NCBI GenBank assembly: GCA_020634565.1
Contig: JACKBN010000004.1
Coordinates: 62,001-126,000, forward strand
Length of the DNA stretch: 64,000 nucleotides
From: Ardenticatenaceae bacterium
GTDB taxonomy: Bacteria > Chloroflexota > Anaerolineae > Promineifilales > Promineifilaceae
Reading direction: 5' to 3'
Positions within the stretch are counted from its first letter, which is position 1. Every line of letters starts with the position of its first letter. Under the pieces are notes generated by a model. The model worked only from the letters and a program-made list of their open reading frames with translations, ran no database searches and was not told the DNA's origin. Shown here piece by piece: positions 8,348 through 17,280 of the stretch. Made by a program: the position numbers and the translations under genes.

Positions 8348-10174
8348 ATGAAAAACTACAAATATTTAGTGCTTTTACTGATTTTGGGCTTGCTTTTGGC
8401 AGCCTGTGGTGGCGATACGGCCACCGATGAACCGGTAGCTGAACCAGAGAATACGGCCGTTGAAGAAACCGAAGAGGTCATGGACGAAGAACCGGCTGCT
8501 GAGCCAGCTGAAGAAGTTGCTGCTGAACCGGTAGAAGAGCCAGCCGAAGAGGTCATGGAAGAGCCAATGGGCGAAGCTGATCTCGACACGGCTTTCAACA
8601 CCTTCCTGGGCGGCATGGAACGGTACAACACCATCAGCGTTGATGAACTCAGCGAAATGATGGTAGAAGCCCCGCCATTCATCCTGGATGTCCGTGAACC
8701 CGGTGAATTGACCGAACGAGGCTGGATCGAAGGCGCCGTAAACATTCCTTTGCGCGAAGTTGCTGACAACCTGCAATATTTACCCAGCTTTGACACACCG
8801 ATTGTGAGTTACTGCGGTAGTGGCTGGCGCTGCACCATCGCTTTGACAGCTCTGGAAGCCATGGGTTGGGAAAATGTCCGTGGTCTGACCGGTGGTAGCT
8901 TTGGCGGTTGGGTAGAAGCTGGTTATCCCGTTGCTGAAGGTGAAATTCCCGAACTGGTAGCCCTGAATGAAGCAGAACCGGATCCCGCGCTTGTGGCTGC
9001 CATGCAAGAAATGCTGCACAACGTGCCCGATGGCTTTGGAGCCATTAGCGCTGATGATCTGAGTATTGAACTCGTCGAAAATCCCGACATTATTTTGATT
9101 GATGTGCGCCGTCCAGAAGAAGTAGAAGAGAATGGCTACATTGATCATCCAAACCTTGTATTTGTTCCGCTGGAGCAATTTGTTGAACTGAAGGGTGACT
9201 GGCCAGAAGATCTGGATGCCCCCATTGTAACCTACTGTGGATCTGGTCATCGTTCCACGATTGCCATGAGCATCTTGTGGTCCTACGGTTACACCGACGT
9301 GCGCAGCTTGCGCGGTGGTTTCGGTGGTTGGGCTTCTGGCGGCTTCCCGGCAGTTGGCGTACCTGAACCCAGCTTCGACATGGATGCTGCTTTCACCACC
9401 TTCCTGGATGGGATGGAGCGGTACAACACTATTAGCATCGATGATTTGAACGTGCTGTTGGTAGAAGACCCGCCCCCGTTCGTGCTGGACGTGCGCGAGC
9501 CATCAGAAATTGAAGCCAATGGCTACATTGAAGGTGCGGTTAATATCCCGCTGCGCGAGGTTGCCGACAACATCGAATGGCTACCCAGCTTTGATACCCC
9601 AATCGTAAGCTACTGCGGCAGTGGCTGGCGCTGCACCATCGCCATGGTTGCTCTGGAAGGAATGGGTTGGGAAAATGTGCGCGGCTTGACCGGTGGTAGC
9701 TTTGGCGCTTGGGTTGAAGCAGGGTACCCGGTAGCAGAAGGCTTGCCGCTAGAGCCTATGGTTTTGGATGTTGCTGAACCCGATCCTGCGGCCGTTGCTG
9801 CTATGCAAGAGATGCTGCACAACGTACCGGATGGCTACGGTGTCATTACAGCTGATGATTTGAACCTGGCCTTGCTGGAGAACCCGGACCTCATCGTCAT
9901 TGATGTACGCCGCCAGGAAGAGTTGGAAGAAAATGGCGTCATTGAAGCCGAGAATTGGATTCATGTACCGCTGGAGCAATTCGTCGCCATGAAGGATCAA
10001 TGGCCAGCCGATACAGATGCCCCCATCGTGGTTTACTGCGGCAGTGGTCATCGCTCCACGATTGCTATGAGCATTTTGTGGTCTTATGGTTACAGTGATG
10101 TTCACAGCTTGAGAGGCGGTTTTGGTGGCTGGGTAGAAGCTGGTTATCCTGCAGCTGAATTTGTGGCGCCCTAA
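8348..10174 (+). CDS. Lipoprotein with four rhodanese domains
   Basis: The 608-residue product begins with a lipoprotein signal (GLLLAACGG) and a Pro/Glu/Ala-rich spacer, after a GAGGAG ribosome site. Four rhodanese domains follow, with active-site cysteines at about 156, 297, 423 and 564. Domains 1 and 3 share the loop CGSGWRC; domains 2 and 4 share CGSGHRS. The A-B-A-B order and the near-identical DNA, offset about 800 bases, show that a two-domain unit was duplicated. Rhodaneses bind and transfer sulfane sulfur. As a surface lipoprotein beside multiheme cytochromes and an NrfD module, it suggests polysulfide or thiosulfate chemistry; this is an inference from context. Confidence 0.92.
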   Translation: MKNYKYLVLLLILGLLLAACGGDTATDEPVAEPENTAVEETEEVMDEEPAAEPAEEVAAEPVEEPAEEVMEEPMGEADLDTAFNTFLGGMERYNTISVDELSEMMVEAPPFILDVREPGELTERGWIEGAVNIPLREVADNLQYLPSFDTPIVSYCGSGWRCTIALTALEAMGWENVRGLTGGSFGGWVEAGYPVAEGEIPELVALNEAEPDPALVAAMQEMLHNVPDGFGAISADDLSIELVENPDIILIDVRRPEEVEENGYIDHPNLVFVPLEQFVELKGDWPEDLDAPIVTYCGSGHRSTIAMSILWSYGYTDVRSLRGGFGGWASGGFPAVGVPEPSFDMDAAFTTFLDGMERYNTISIDDLNVLLVEDPPPFVLDVREPSEIEANGYIEGAVNIPLREVADNIEWLPSFDTPIVSYCGSGWRCTIAMVALEGMGWENVRGLTGGSFGAWVEAGYPVAEGLPLEPMVLDVAEPDPAAVAAMQEMLHNVPDGYGVITADDLNLALLENPDLIVIDVRRQEELEENGVIEAENWIHVPLEQFVAMKDQWPADTDAPIVVYCGSGHRSTIAMSILWSYGYSDVHSLRGGFGGWVEAGYPAAEFVAP

Positions 10175-10204
10175 GCAAAGCTAGATTAGATTTTTTATGA
10201 ATGG

Positions 10205-10236
10205 CAAAAGTCCTCTGCCTTGGCAGGGGGCTTTTG
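10205..10236 (+). terminator. Intrinsic terminator after rhodanese gene
   Basis: CAAAAG pairs with CTTTTG, and the inner bases continue the stem with two wobble pairs around a CTTG loop. A T-rich stretch follows. It lies 30 bases after the rhodanese stop and closes the rightward transcript. Confidence 0.75.
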
Positions 10237-10352
10237 TCATTTTGTTATCTAGAGGAGAACGGCTGCGGTGGGGGGCTGATGGCATTTAACCTGTTTGCTT
10301 ATGACATTCAGCACTGTGGCCTGGCGGTTGAATAAGGTATTCTTATTGTGAA

Positions 10353-10375
10353 AAAATACACGAATAGTGTATTTT
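10353..10375. promoter_or_regulatory. Perfect dyad, candidate LysR operator
   Basis: AAAATACAC and GTGTATTTT form a perfect 9-base inverted repeat with a 5-base centre, in an AT-rich 336-base gap (10175-10510) before the LysR gene. It contains the ATAC/GTAT halves typical of LysR boxes, but with a wider spacing than the usual T-N11-A. Apart from the upstream terminator, nothing else was recognised in this gap. Confidence 0.55.
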
Positions 10376-10510
10376 GCTTGTGTACTTAGTCAATTTATTA
10401 GGTAGTAGGGGCTCAAACGGATTTATTTCTATTTATTTTCAGGGGGCATTCCCCGATCTGACAGCGCATTTGCGTTTACAAGATAATGTAGCTGTTACTG
10501 TGAGGGTATT

Positions 10511-11488
10511 GTGTTAGATGCACATCAACTTAACGTTTTTTTAACCGCGGCCAGGACATTGAATTTTACGGCTGCTGCGCGGCAGCTCCACATGACGCAG
10601 CCGAGCGTGAGCCAGCATATCCAGGCCCTTGAGCAGCATTTTGGGATGGAGCTGTTTATTCGTTCGGGGCGGCATTTACGCCTGACAGATGCTGGTGAGG
10701 CACTGCTGCCGATGGCGCAGGAGATGGTGAGCATCTCCCAGAGCATTGATAACAAGATGGAGTCTTTGAAGGGGGATGTATACGGCCGTCTCACGGTAGG
10801 GTGCAGCACCACAGTTGGTAAATATGTGCTGCCCTTTTTGTTAGCCCGCTTCATGCAGCAATATCCTAAAGTTGAGGCCAGCTGCTTTGTAACCCCGCGC
10901 AAAATTGCGGTGCAAATGCTAACAGATGGCGATGTGCATGTGGCTTTGGCCAGCAAGCAAGAACTCAACAACAATCTGGAGTTTTCCAAGTTTATTACCG
11001 ATAAGGTGAGCTTGATAGTGCCAATGGATCATCCATGGGCTGAACGTGATTATGTGGAGCCGAGAGAGCTGTTGAAGGCTAACTTCATCTGGCGGGAAGA
11101 GGGATCTGGTACTCGCTATGTGGCTGAGGAAAAGCTGCGGGAACACGGCATGGCTTTTGAGCAGTTCAAAACGATCCTGACCTTGGGAAACTCTGAAGCC
11201 ATTGCGCTGGCTGTGCAGGAAGGCATCGGGGTGGGGTTTGTCTCGCAGATGATTATTTCCCGGCTGGTTGAAGGCAAGGTGAAGCCGGTGAAGGTGCGCG
11301 GGATGGAAATTGAGCAAGAAATCTTCATTGGCCGAGATGCCAATCGGATGGGAACCACAGCGCAGATGGCTTTCTGGAAGTTTGTGACGGACCCGGGCAA
11401 TTTGGTCCTAAAACGGTTGATGGGTTCTGTCTACCATGACGAGGAAGATTTCGTTTTTGCTACGCCGCAGATGAATGGCAAGTCATAA
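10511..11488 (+). CDS. LysR-family transcriptional regulator
   Basis: The 325-residue protein starts at GTG, five bases after GAGGG. It has the N-terminal winged helix-turn-helix (residues about 4-62: FTAAARQLHMTQPSVSQHI, then FIRSGRHLRLTDAGE). A periplasmic-binding-protein-like effector domain follows (VGCSTTVGKYVLPFLLARF onward). The subgroup resembles CysL/CbbR-like regulators. It faces the same way as the cytochrome and rhodanese genes, and a perfect dyad lies about 135 bases upstream. This suggests autoregulation and possibly control of the respiratory locus. The effector is unknown. Confidence 0.9.
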   Translation: MLDAHQLNVFLTAARTLNFTAAARQLHMTQPSVSQHIQALEQHFGMELFIRSGRHLRLTDAGEALLPMAQEMVSISQSIDNKMESLKGDVYGRLTVGCSTTVGKYVLPFLLARFMQQYPKVEASCFVTPRKIAVQMLTDGDVHVALASKQELNNNLEFSKFITDKVSLIVPMDHPWAERDYVEPRELLKANFIWREEGSGTRYVAEEKLREHGMAFEQFKTILTLGNSEAIALAVQEGIGVGFVSQMIISRLVEGKVKPVKVRGMEIEQEIFIGRDANRMGTTAQMAFWKFVTDPGNLVLKRLMGSVYHDEEDFVFATPQMNGKS

Positions 11489-11493
11489 CTGAG

Positions 11494-12093
11494 TCATCTT
11501 TGGTTTGGCTGGAACGGGGCCTCGGGTAGTAAGTGGGCCACCAGCAGTTTGAGAAAGAAAAAGGGAATGAACCAACCGAGCCCTGCGGTTGGCAAAATAA
11601 AGCTGCTGGTTAGCAGCAATGTGACGCTGTAAAGCAGGAGAGCTAACGGCCGTTTCAAGTAAAGTGGCGTGCGCAAAATGACGGCCGTTCCCAGCAGCAA
11701 CCAGCCATAAAAAACCGCAAAATAAAGCCAATCTCCGTCACGGAAAAACCAGGCAACGGCTGCCAGATGAACGGCGTGAATAGCCACAAAGCCAAAATGG
11801 TCGCTGAAGCGCTGCCCGGCGCGATGATACCAGCGCTTGGCGGCTGACGTGGCGTTGGTGACGATGCCCCCCGAGATATCAAAGGCAAGCAACAGAAAAA
11901 CAATCCATTGCAGGGTTGACCAGTTGAGATCGCTGCGCTGATTGAGATTTATGAGGGCGAGAACGGCCGTTAGCCCCAGCGTGCCACTCCATTGCAGCCA
12001 CTGTTCTGCGTTGGTAGCGCCAGGTCCAATAAATTTATCCCACGCGCCGATCAGCCCAGGGCGCGGTTCGGGTGGTGTCCAGTCAATTTTCAT
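11494..12093 (-). CDS. Small integral membrane protein, unknown
   Basis: This 199-residue protein has about five to six hydrophobic segments and an N-terminal cytoplasmic-looking stretch (MKIDWTPPEPRPGLIGAWDK). Conserved-looking features are FDISGG near the first helices and several Trp/Tyr clusters. I do not recognise the family. Its start overlaps the stop of the deazaflavin-type oxidoreductase gene by four bases, so the two are probably translated together. It converges closely on the LysR gene, with only five bases between stops. Confidence 0.65.
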   Translation of the reverse strand: MKIDWTPPEPRPGLIGAWDKFIGPGATNAEQWLQWSGTLGLTAVLALINLNQRSDLNWSTLQWIVFLLLAFDISGGIVTNATSAAKRWYHRAGQRFSDHFGFVAIHAVHLAAVAWFFRDGDWLYFAVFYGWLLLGTAVILRTPLYLKRPLALLLYSVTLLLTSSFILPTAGLGWFIPFFFLKLLVAHLLPEAPFQPNQR

Positions 12094-12563
12094 CGTGGCT
12101 CCAAAGCAATAAAGGGGATCGAGTCACGTCCCACTTTACGATATTCATCTTCCGTAGACACAGCAAAGCCGAGGATTTTACTCAGATTTTTGGCGGCGGT
12201 GGGGTAGCGACGGGCGTAATCGACCATGGCCTGGCCGGATTGTTCTGGGGTGAGGGGAACGGCCGTAACCGCCAGTTTGCGCCAACCTACCTGAATGTTG
12301 GTTTTGGGGTGCGCCAAAATATTTAAATACCAGTCCGATTTTTTGCCAAAGCCAGACGCGATGAAGTAGGTGTCGGTAGATTTATCGTGGTTAACAACTT
12401 CTAGGACTGTTTGGCGTGGCTGGCCACTTTTGCGCCCGGTGTGATTGAGCAGCAAAAAACGGTGCCCTAGCAGGCCGCCCAAGCCAATCCGGTAAAGGAA
12501 AAGCGGGGCGCGAAAGAAAAACTTTTTAAGACCGGTAACCGGTTTACGATTTGTTTGTGTCAT
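12090..12563 (-). CDS. Deazaflavin (F420)-dependent nitroreductase-family protein
   Basis: This 157-residue protein matches the DDN/nitroreductase group of split-barrel flavin/F420 proteins. The segments LLNHTGRKSGQPRQTVLEVV and GFGKKSDWYLNILAHPKTNIQVG are characteristic of that family. Members reduce quinones or other substrates with coenzyme F420H2, so the host may make F420. The gene is coupled to the downstream membrane protein gene and follows a DinB-like gene by five bases, so all three probably share a transcript. Confidence 0.82.
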   Translation of the reverse strand: MTQTNRKPVTGLKKFFFRAPLFLYRIGLGGLLGHRFLLLNHTGRKSGQPRQTVLEVVNHDKSTDTYFIASGFGKKSDWYLNILAHPKTNIQVGWRKLAVTAVPLTPEQSGQAMVDYARRYPTAAKNLSKILGFAVSTEDEYRKVGRDSIPFIALEPR

Positions 12564-12568
12564 GATTT

Positions 12569-13096
12569 TTACTCGCTTGTTGGATAAATGGCCTGGGGAA
12601 TGAGTTGTAAATTAATATCGGCGGCATGGCTGTCGAAGTGGCGTTTGATGTAGCCAAACAGGTAGGCCAGCGTCACGTCACCCGCCAGCAGCGGGTCCCA
12701 ATCTGGATAATGGACGCTTTTTTGCAGATCGGCTTCGTCCAGGCGATTGAATGTTTGCAAGATGCGTTCGTGGGCTTTGTCATACGCATCGGCCAAAAAT
12801 TGGCGGTCCAAATGGCGCGCGCCATATCGGGTGAGCCGGGCGTTGAGCCAGTGAAAGAGCCGTTCGGGAAACAGTTTGGGTAGGAGGGTGAGGAGAAACG
12901 GCCGTCTTAAAATAATCTCCACATCCGCCACCATAAGTTTAGGAGCGATGCTCATGTGGTAGAGCAATTCGCCAATGGTCCAGGCTGGGTTGCTGCTGGG
13001 CTGGGCAAATTCTTCATCGGGGATGCTGTCTAGCAGTTGGTGAAAGCGCTGCTGTGTTTCTTCAATTTCTTGTAGAAGCTTTGCTTTGGTTGTCAT
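12569..13096 (-). CDS. DinB-like four-helix protein
   Basis: The protein is about 175 residues from the ATG at 13096. It resembles the DinB/YfiT superfamily: a helical bundle with PAWTIGELLYHMSIAPKLM and a later region with YIKRHFDSHAADI that could supply metal-binding histidines. DinB-like proteins often act as thiol-dependent transferases using mycothiol or bacillithiol, but the substrate here is unknown. An alternative TTG start five codons upstream lacks a ribosome site. The gene begins four bases after the glycosyltransferase stop. Confidence 0.65.
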   Translation of the reverse strand: MTTKAKLLQEIEETQQRFHQLLDSIPDEEFAQPSSNPAWTIGELLYHMSIAPKLMVADVEIILRRPFLLTLLPKLFPERLFHWLNARLTRYGARHLDRQFLADAYDKAHERILQTFNRLDEADLQKSVHYPDWDPLLAGDVTLAYLFGYIKRHFDSHAADINLQLIPQAIYPTSE

Positions 13097-13100
13097 GGTT

Positions 13101-14345
13101 TTATGATCCAAATTTTTCTAGCAGCAGTTCCGCTGTCAGGCAAGGGCCGTCCCACTTTTCCATCACTTTGGCGAATTCTGCCGCTTTTTTCTTGGCTTCA
13201 GGATCATTTAGTAACTGCTGGATTGCCTGCTGCACTTTGGCCGACGGGTCCTTGGATTTAGGGACGCGGGTGGCAAATCCTTTGCGCACCAAAGCGGCAA
13301 TGTTGGCATCTTGCTCTGGCTGCATGCCTACCCCAACGATTGGTTTTCCAACATAAGCGGCCGTTAAGACGGTACCGATGCCGCCATGAATCAAAGATAG
13401 ATCGGCCAGTTCATTTACTTGGTGGGCAGGCAGCCAATCAGTAACCAATACATTTTCAGGGATTTTTACGCCTGGAACTTTGTCCAGATGTGCTTTGACA
13501 GGAGCAATCACCCGATACGGTTTGTGGGCAAAGCTTTCTGTGATGTTCGCCACAATTTCTGGGGTGCCTGAGCTGCCCATCGCAAAGTAAATGATCGGTT
13601 TGTCATGCGGTATTTGCTTGACTGCGTCTGGTAGCGGGAAATCCTGGCGGGCAATGAGTGGTCCAGTGTAATAGTAGCCTGGCGGTAACTCGATATCGGT
13701 AAATTCAGCGGGTTCAGCTACCAGCGTGACATCACCGCGCCAATAGTCAAAAATAGAGCGATAGGTCTTAACGCCAAACTGTTTAGCTGCTTTGTTAAGT
13801 GGACCCAAAAAGCCGTAGCGAACCCAAAAATTGATAAATAGGTAGACCAAGCCATCAGCAAGCCATTTGATTGGTTTCCATTTAATTCGATCTGTCATGC
13901 CTGCCCCGTGCTTGAAGAATTCGGGTAGCCAGGTGGATTGAATGGCCCAAACGAGCGGTACCTGCGCTATTTGGCAGGATACGGGGATGGTGACATAGGA
14001 ACCAGTGAGAATGGCGGCAGGCTTAAGTTCTTGTAGGTAAGCCACTTCATTTTCAATTCGCGCCTTGATTTCTGATTGGGAAAAAGCCGGGGCAAATGTT
14101 TCCCCTTTATCTACCTTCATGATGAACTGGATTTTTTCAGGTGTTAGGCGAGGTTCCATCTTTTTGAGCGGAAGGCCTTCTGCCTCAATGAGCGCTTCAA
14201 ATTCACCCCCATCCGAAATGAATTGAATGTTGAATATCTGATTTGCCTGAGGGTGTTGTCTGACGCCTTTTGCAATTTCCAACATGCGTGTGGTTTCTGC
14301 CAGATTAAAGGCGACGGGTGCAAATAAAAGCGTTTTCTTGGACAT
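13101..14345 (-). CDS. UDP-glycosyltransferase, GT1/MGT type
   Basis: The 414-residue protein has the two-Rossmann GT-B layout of family 1 glycosyltransferases. The C-terminal half carries PIIYFAMGSSG, VTDWLPAHQVNELADLSLIHGG, a GIGT loop and PIVGVGMQPEQDANIAALV. This is the signature nucleotide-sugar binding region of macrolide and UDP-glucosyl transferases. The acceptor is probably a small hydrophobic molecule, lipid or drug. It lies just after the TetR regulator on the same strand, which suggests induction by the acceptor or by an antibiotic. Confidence 0.85.
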   Translation of the reverse strand: MSKKTLLFAPVAFNLAETTRMLEIAKGVRQHPQANQIFNIQFISDGGEFEALIEAEGLPLKKMEPRLTPEKIQFIMKVDKGETFAPAFSQSEIKARIENEVAYLQELKPAAILTGSYVTIPVSCQIAQVPLVWAIQSTWLPEFFKHGAGMTDRIKWKPIKWLADGLVYLFINFWVRYGFLGPLNKAAKQFGVKTYRSIFDYWRGDVTLVAEPAEFTDIELPPGYYYTGPLIARQDFPLPDAVKQIPHDKPIIYFAMGSSGTPEIVANITESFAHKPYRVIAPVKAHLDKVPGVKIPENVLVTDWLPAHQVNELADLSLIHGGIGTVLTAAYVGKPIVGVGMQPEQDANIAALVRKGFATRVPKSKDPSAKVQQAIQQLLNDPEAKKKAAEFAKVMEKWDGPCLTAELLLEKFGS

Positions 14346-14356
14346 GGGATGTTCCC

Positions 14357-14944
14357 CTAATCAGTGGCTTGTAACCCTTGCAGCAGAAGCTGAACGGCCG
14401 TTTCCACCTGTGTCTCTAAATTCATCATCTCCGGCGCGATGGCCCAAATGAGCAACATCCCTTCAAACAGGGCAATGATTGTTTTGGCCGTGGCCTGGCT
14501 GTCCACGCTGCGGAATTCGCTGTGGGCAATACCCTGATCGACCAGAGTGGTGATCTTGGTTTCGTAGCTTTGAAAGTGGGTTTGCAGCGTGGTGGCTAGC
14601 CCTGCTTCGCGCGAGGCCAGGGCGTAAAACTCCAGGGGCGTGGGGAATTGGCTGGCCATGGCTGCCACGCTTTGGCCGGTCATGGTGGCCAGCTGGGTGA
14701 GTTTGGCAACGGCCGTTCCCTCGCCCGCCAGCATCACGTCCAGCAATGCCAACTGCTCCACAAAAAATTGGTCAAAGATGGCGGCAATCAGCTCATCCTT
14801 GCTTTTGAAGTGCCAGTAAACGCCCCCTTTGCTTAGGCCGCTGGCCCGCACGATGTCGTTCATGCTGGCCTTGGCGAATCCTTTTTCGGCAAAAACGGCC
14901 AGGGCGGTATTTAAAATGTGGATTTTGCTTTCATGTTCAGTCAT
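14357..14944 (-). CDS. TetR-family repressor
   Basis: The 195-residue protein has an N-terminal helix-turn-helix (ILNTALAVFAEKGFAKASM, DIVRASGLSKGGVYWHFKSKDEL) typical of TetR, and a helical ligand-binding C-terminal domain. It heads a leftward group with a glycosyltransferase and three small genes. A palindromic site of TetR type lies 15 bases upstream of its start, so autoregulation and control of the group are likely. The ligand is unknown. Confidence 0.9.
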   Translation of the reverse strand: MTEHESKIHILNTALAVFAEKGFAKASMNDIVRASGLSKGGVYWHFKSKDELIAAIFDQFFVEQLALLDVMLAGEGTAVAKLTQLATMTGQSVAAMASQFPTPLEFYALASREAGLATTLQTHFQSYETKITTLVDQGIAHSEFRSVDSQATAKTIIALFEGMLLIWAIAPEMMNLETQVETAVQLLLQGLQATD

Positions 14945-14958
14945 ATATTTATCTCGCG

Positions 14959-14976
14959 ACCGACTGGTTGGTCGGT
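14959..14976. promoter_or_regulatory. TetR-type operator
   Basis: ACCGAC and GTCGGT form a 6-base inverted repeat around a 6-base centre (TGGTTG). The position just upstream of the tetR start and the ACCGAC/GTCGGT arms fit AcrR/TetR-type operators. Confidence 0.65.
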
Positions 14977-15188
14977 ACGGTGGGAGTGTAGCATGGGGAA
15001 CGGCCGTTTGTCAAGCAAAGTAGGTTAAAAGCACCCAAGATGTTTGCCCACTTTTATCGCTCCATTCATGGCTGGCGCTGGTGGCAAATGATACGATGCG
15101 TCGGTGTTTGATTGTTTTGCGTAATCCAGTGGCACACAATCCCCACCTCTTTGCCGGTGCCACGTTCAGTGGATAAAAGGAGCTAACT

Positions 15189-17189
15189 GTGTTTAAGTCC
15201 CACGTGTACGGCCGTTTCCAGCGGTCTCTCTTTCTACTGGTACCATTTCTGTTTTTAGGCGGTTTGTGGCAGCTTTTGGGAGGCGGTGTTGCTAGCGAGC
15301 CGCTTCCTGTGGCGGCTGCCCCCTCGACTACTCTGGATCTCTCATTTTCCCTGTTTAGCGATGGTGTGACTTTGCCTACGGCCATTGCCAATACGGGGGT
15401 TTCGGCAGACGGCCGTTTGTTTATCACCCAACAAGGCGGCCAAATTCGGGTGCTGACGGCAGATGGCACCGTGTTGGCCACACCTTTCCTGAACATAGCC
15501 AGTAAAGTGAGCCTGTTTGGCGAAAATGGACTGCTTGGCCTGACTTTTGACCCTGACTATGACACCAACGGTTATTTTTACATTTACTACACGCGTCTAA
15601 GCGACAGAAACAATATCCTGGCCCGTTACCAGGTGAGCAGCGATCCAAATGTGGCGGATGCCAGCAGCGAGCAGATTTTAATAACGGTTGTTGAGCCGAA
15701 AGATGGGCATAATGGCGGCGCGCTGGCTTTTGGGCCTGACGGCTACCTGTACGTGGCCATTGGTGACGGTGGCCTGCCGGGCAACGATACCATACCGCCC
15801 AGCGAACCGCAGGATCGCACCAGCTTGCTCGGTAAAATTCTGCGGCTGGATGTGGCGCAAAGCACCATCCACGCGCCAGACTGCGGCAGTGCCCACTACA
15901 CCATCCCCAGCGACAATCCATTCCGCGACGGCGCGGGGGGCGACTGCGATGAAGTATGGGCGCTTGGCTTCCGCAACCCGTGGCGCATCAGCTTCGATCG
16001 CGCTACCGGCGATTTGTATATTGCCGATGTGGGCGAGAACGTGCGGGAGGAAATTAACTTTCAACCAGCCAGCAGCAGCGGTGGAGAAAACTATGGCTGG
16101 CCCTGTTATGAAGGGGAGGGGACACGTTACGAGCCATTGTGCCAGGCTGTTAGCTACACATTTCCCGTTTTTTCTTACGGTCATGAGAATGGCAACTGTT
16201 CGGTGACGGGCGGGTATGTGTATCGTGGCCAACAATACCCGGCTATGGTTGGCCATTATTTGTTTGCCGATTTTTGCAGCGCCTATGTATGGAACCTGCA
16301 CCCCGAAGGCAGCGGCTGGGAAGCGCACGCTTATGATTTTAAGACGAGCCTTGTGTGGCCTTCCACTTTTGGCGAGAATGGCCAAGGTGAACTTTTCGTA
16401 GGGGATTTATCTACGGGCAGTATTTACCAGGTTGTAGAAAACAGCGTGGTTGCCCCGACCACGTTGGCCATCCACAAAACTGGCCCAGCTGAGAGCGGGG
16501 CGGGTGCGCCCATTGATTATCAAATCACCGTGACCAATACGGGCAGCAGCCTTGCCACTGGCCTGGTGATTACCGATAGGCTGCCGGTGGGAGCCACATA
16601 TCTGAACAGCCCCGGTGGGAGCTTGCAAAATGGCGTCGTTACCTGGTCTGTAGGGGCGTTGGCTGCCGGCAGCAGCGTCACGGTCGATTTTGCCGTGACG
16701 GCGTTGGAAAGCATCACCAACTTTGATTATGGCGCACAGTCAGCAGGGGGTGTGCAGGTGTTGGGAAATACGGCCGTTACCACCCAAATCATCGCGCCCA
16801 GCCTGAGCATTCGCAAAGTAGGGCCTGGCCATGTGGGCACAGGCGAGCCAATCAGCTACACACTCACCGTGCGCAACGATGGTGCGCTGCCCGCTAACAA
16901 CCTGACAATTACCGACACGCTGCCTGTGGGCACGGAAATGGTCAGCGCCACGGACAGTGGCCTGGCATTTGGCGGTGTGGTGACCTGGAATTTGCTGCCG
17001 CTAGCCCCCGGTGGTGAGGTGTCAGTCGGGTTGGTGGTGACACCCACAACGCCGCTTGTGGATACGGCCGTTATCCGCAATGAGTTCTACGGCGTGAGTG
17101 CCGACGGTGGCTACCAGGCGAGCAGCCAACCGGTGGTGACGATTGTGAACGGTACGCAGGTGTTTACCCCGATTGTGTTACGGCCGTAA
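15189..17189 (+). CDS. Secreted glucose/sorbosone dehydrogenase with two DUF11 domains
   Basis: The 666-residue protein starts at GTG with AAGGAG seven bases before it, and has a signal peptide. Residues about 55-410 form a PQQ-type beta-propeller (soluble aldose dehydrogenase, YliI-like). Marks include RLFITQQGGQIRVL, ENGLLGLTFDPDY, HNGGALAFGPDGYLYVAIGDGG and WALGFRNPWRISFD. Two DUF11 repeats follow (about 425-535 and 540-650), each with an LPVG core, and the protein ends QVFTPIVLRP. It probably oxidises sugars outside the cell and is held to the surface by the tail. It stands alone, with its own terminator. Confidence 0.88.
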   Translation: MFKSHVYGRFQRSLFLLVPFLFLGGLWQLLGGGVASEPLPVAAAPSTTLDLSFSLFSDGVTLPTAIANTGVSADGRLFITQQGGQIRVLTADGTVLATPFLNIASKVSLFGENGLLGLTFDPDYDTNGYFYIYYTRLSDRNNILARYQVSSDPNVADASSEQILITVVEPKDGHNGGALAFGPDGYLYVAIGDGGLPGNDTIPPSEPQDRTSLLGKILRLDVAQSTIHAPDCGSAHYTIPSDNPFRDGAGGDCDEVWALGFRNPWRISFDRATGDLYIADVGENVREEINFQPASSSGGENYGWPCYEGEGTRYEPLCQAVSYTFPVFSYGHENGNCSVTGGYVYRGQQYPAMVGHYLFADFCSAYVWNLHPEGSGWEAHAYDFKTSLVWPSTFGENGQGELFVGDLSTGSIYQVVENSVVAPTTLAIHKTGPAESGAGAPIDYQITVTNTGSSLATGLVITDRLPVGATYLNSPGGSLQNGVVTWSVGALAAGSSVTVDFAVTALESITNFDYGAQSAGGVQVLGNTAVTTQIIAPSLSIRKVGPGHVGTGEPISYTLTVRNDGALPANNLTITDTLPVGTEMVSATDSGLAFGGVVTWNLLPLAPGGEVSVGLVVTPTTPLVDTAVIRNEFYGVSADGGYQASSQPVVTIVNGTQVFTPIVLRP

Positions 17190-17220
17190 ACCAACAATTC
17201 TATAGTTTCAAGCTGTCTTT

Positions 17221-17256
17221 AAGCTGCGCAGAGAACTTCTTTGCGCAGCTTTTTTG
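17221..17256 (+). terminator. Intrinsic terminator after sugar dehydrogenase
   Basis: AAGCTGCGCA and TGCGCAGCTT form a perfect 10-base stem with an 11-base loop, followed at once by TTTTT. It lies 32 bases after the sugar dehydrogenase stop. Confidence 0.9.
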
Positions 17257-17280
17257 TTGTGGGGATGGGAAACGGCCGTG

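Noticed and set aside
9600..10105. Minus-strand frames across the rhodanese gene
   Set aside because: They mirror each other because the plus-strand gene has an internal duplication; no start sites or domains were found on the minus strand.
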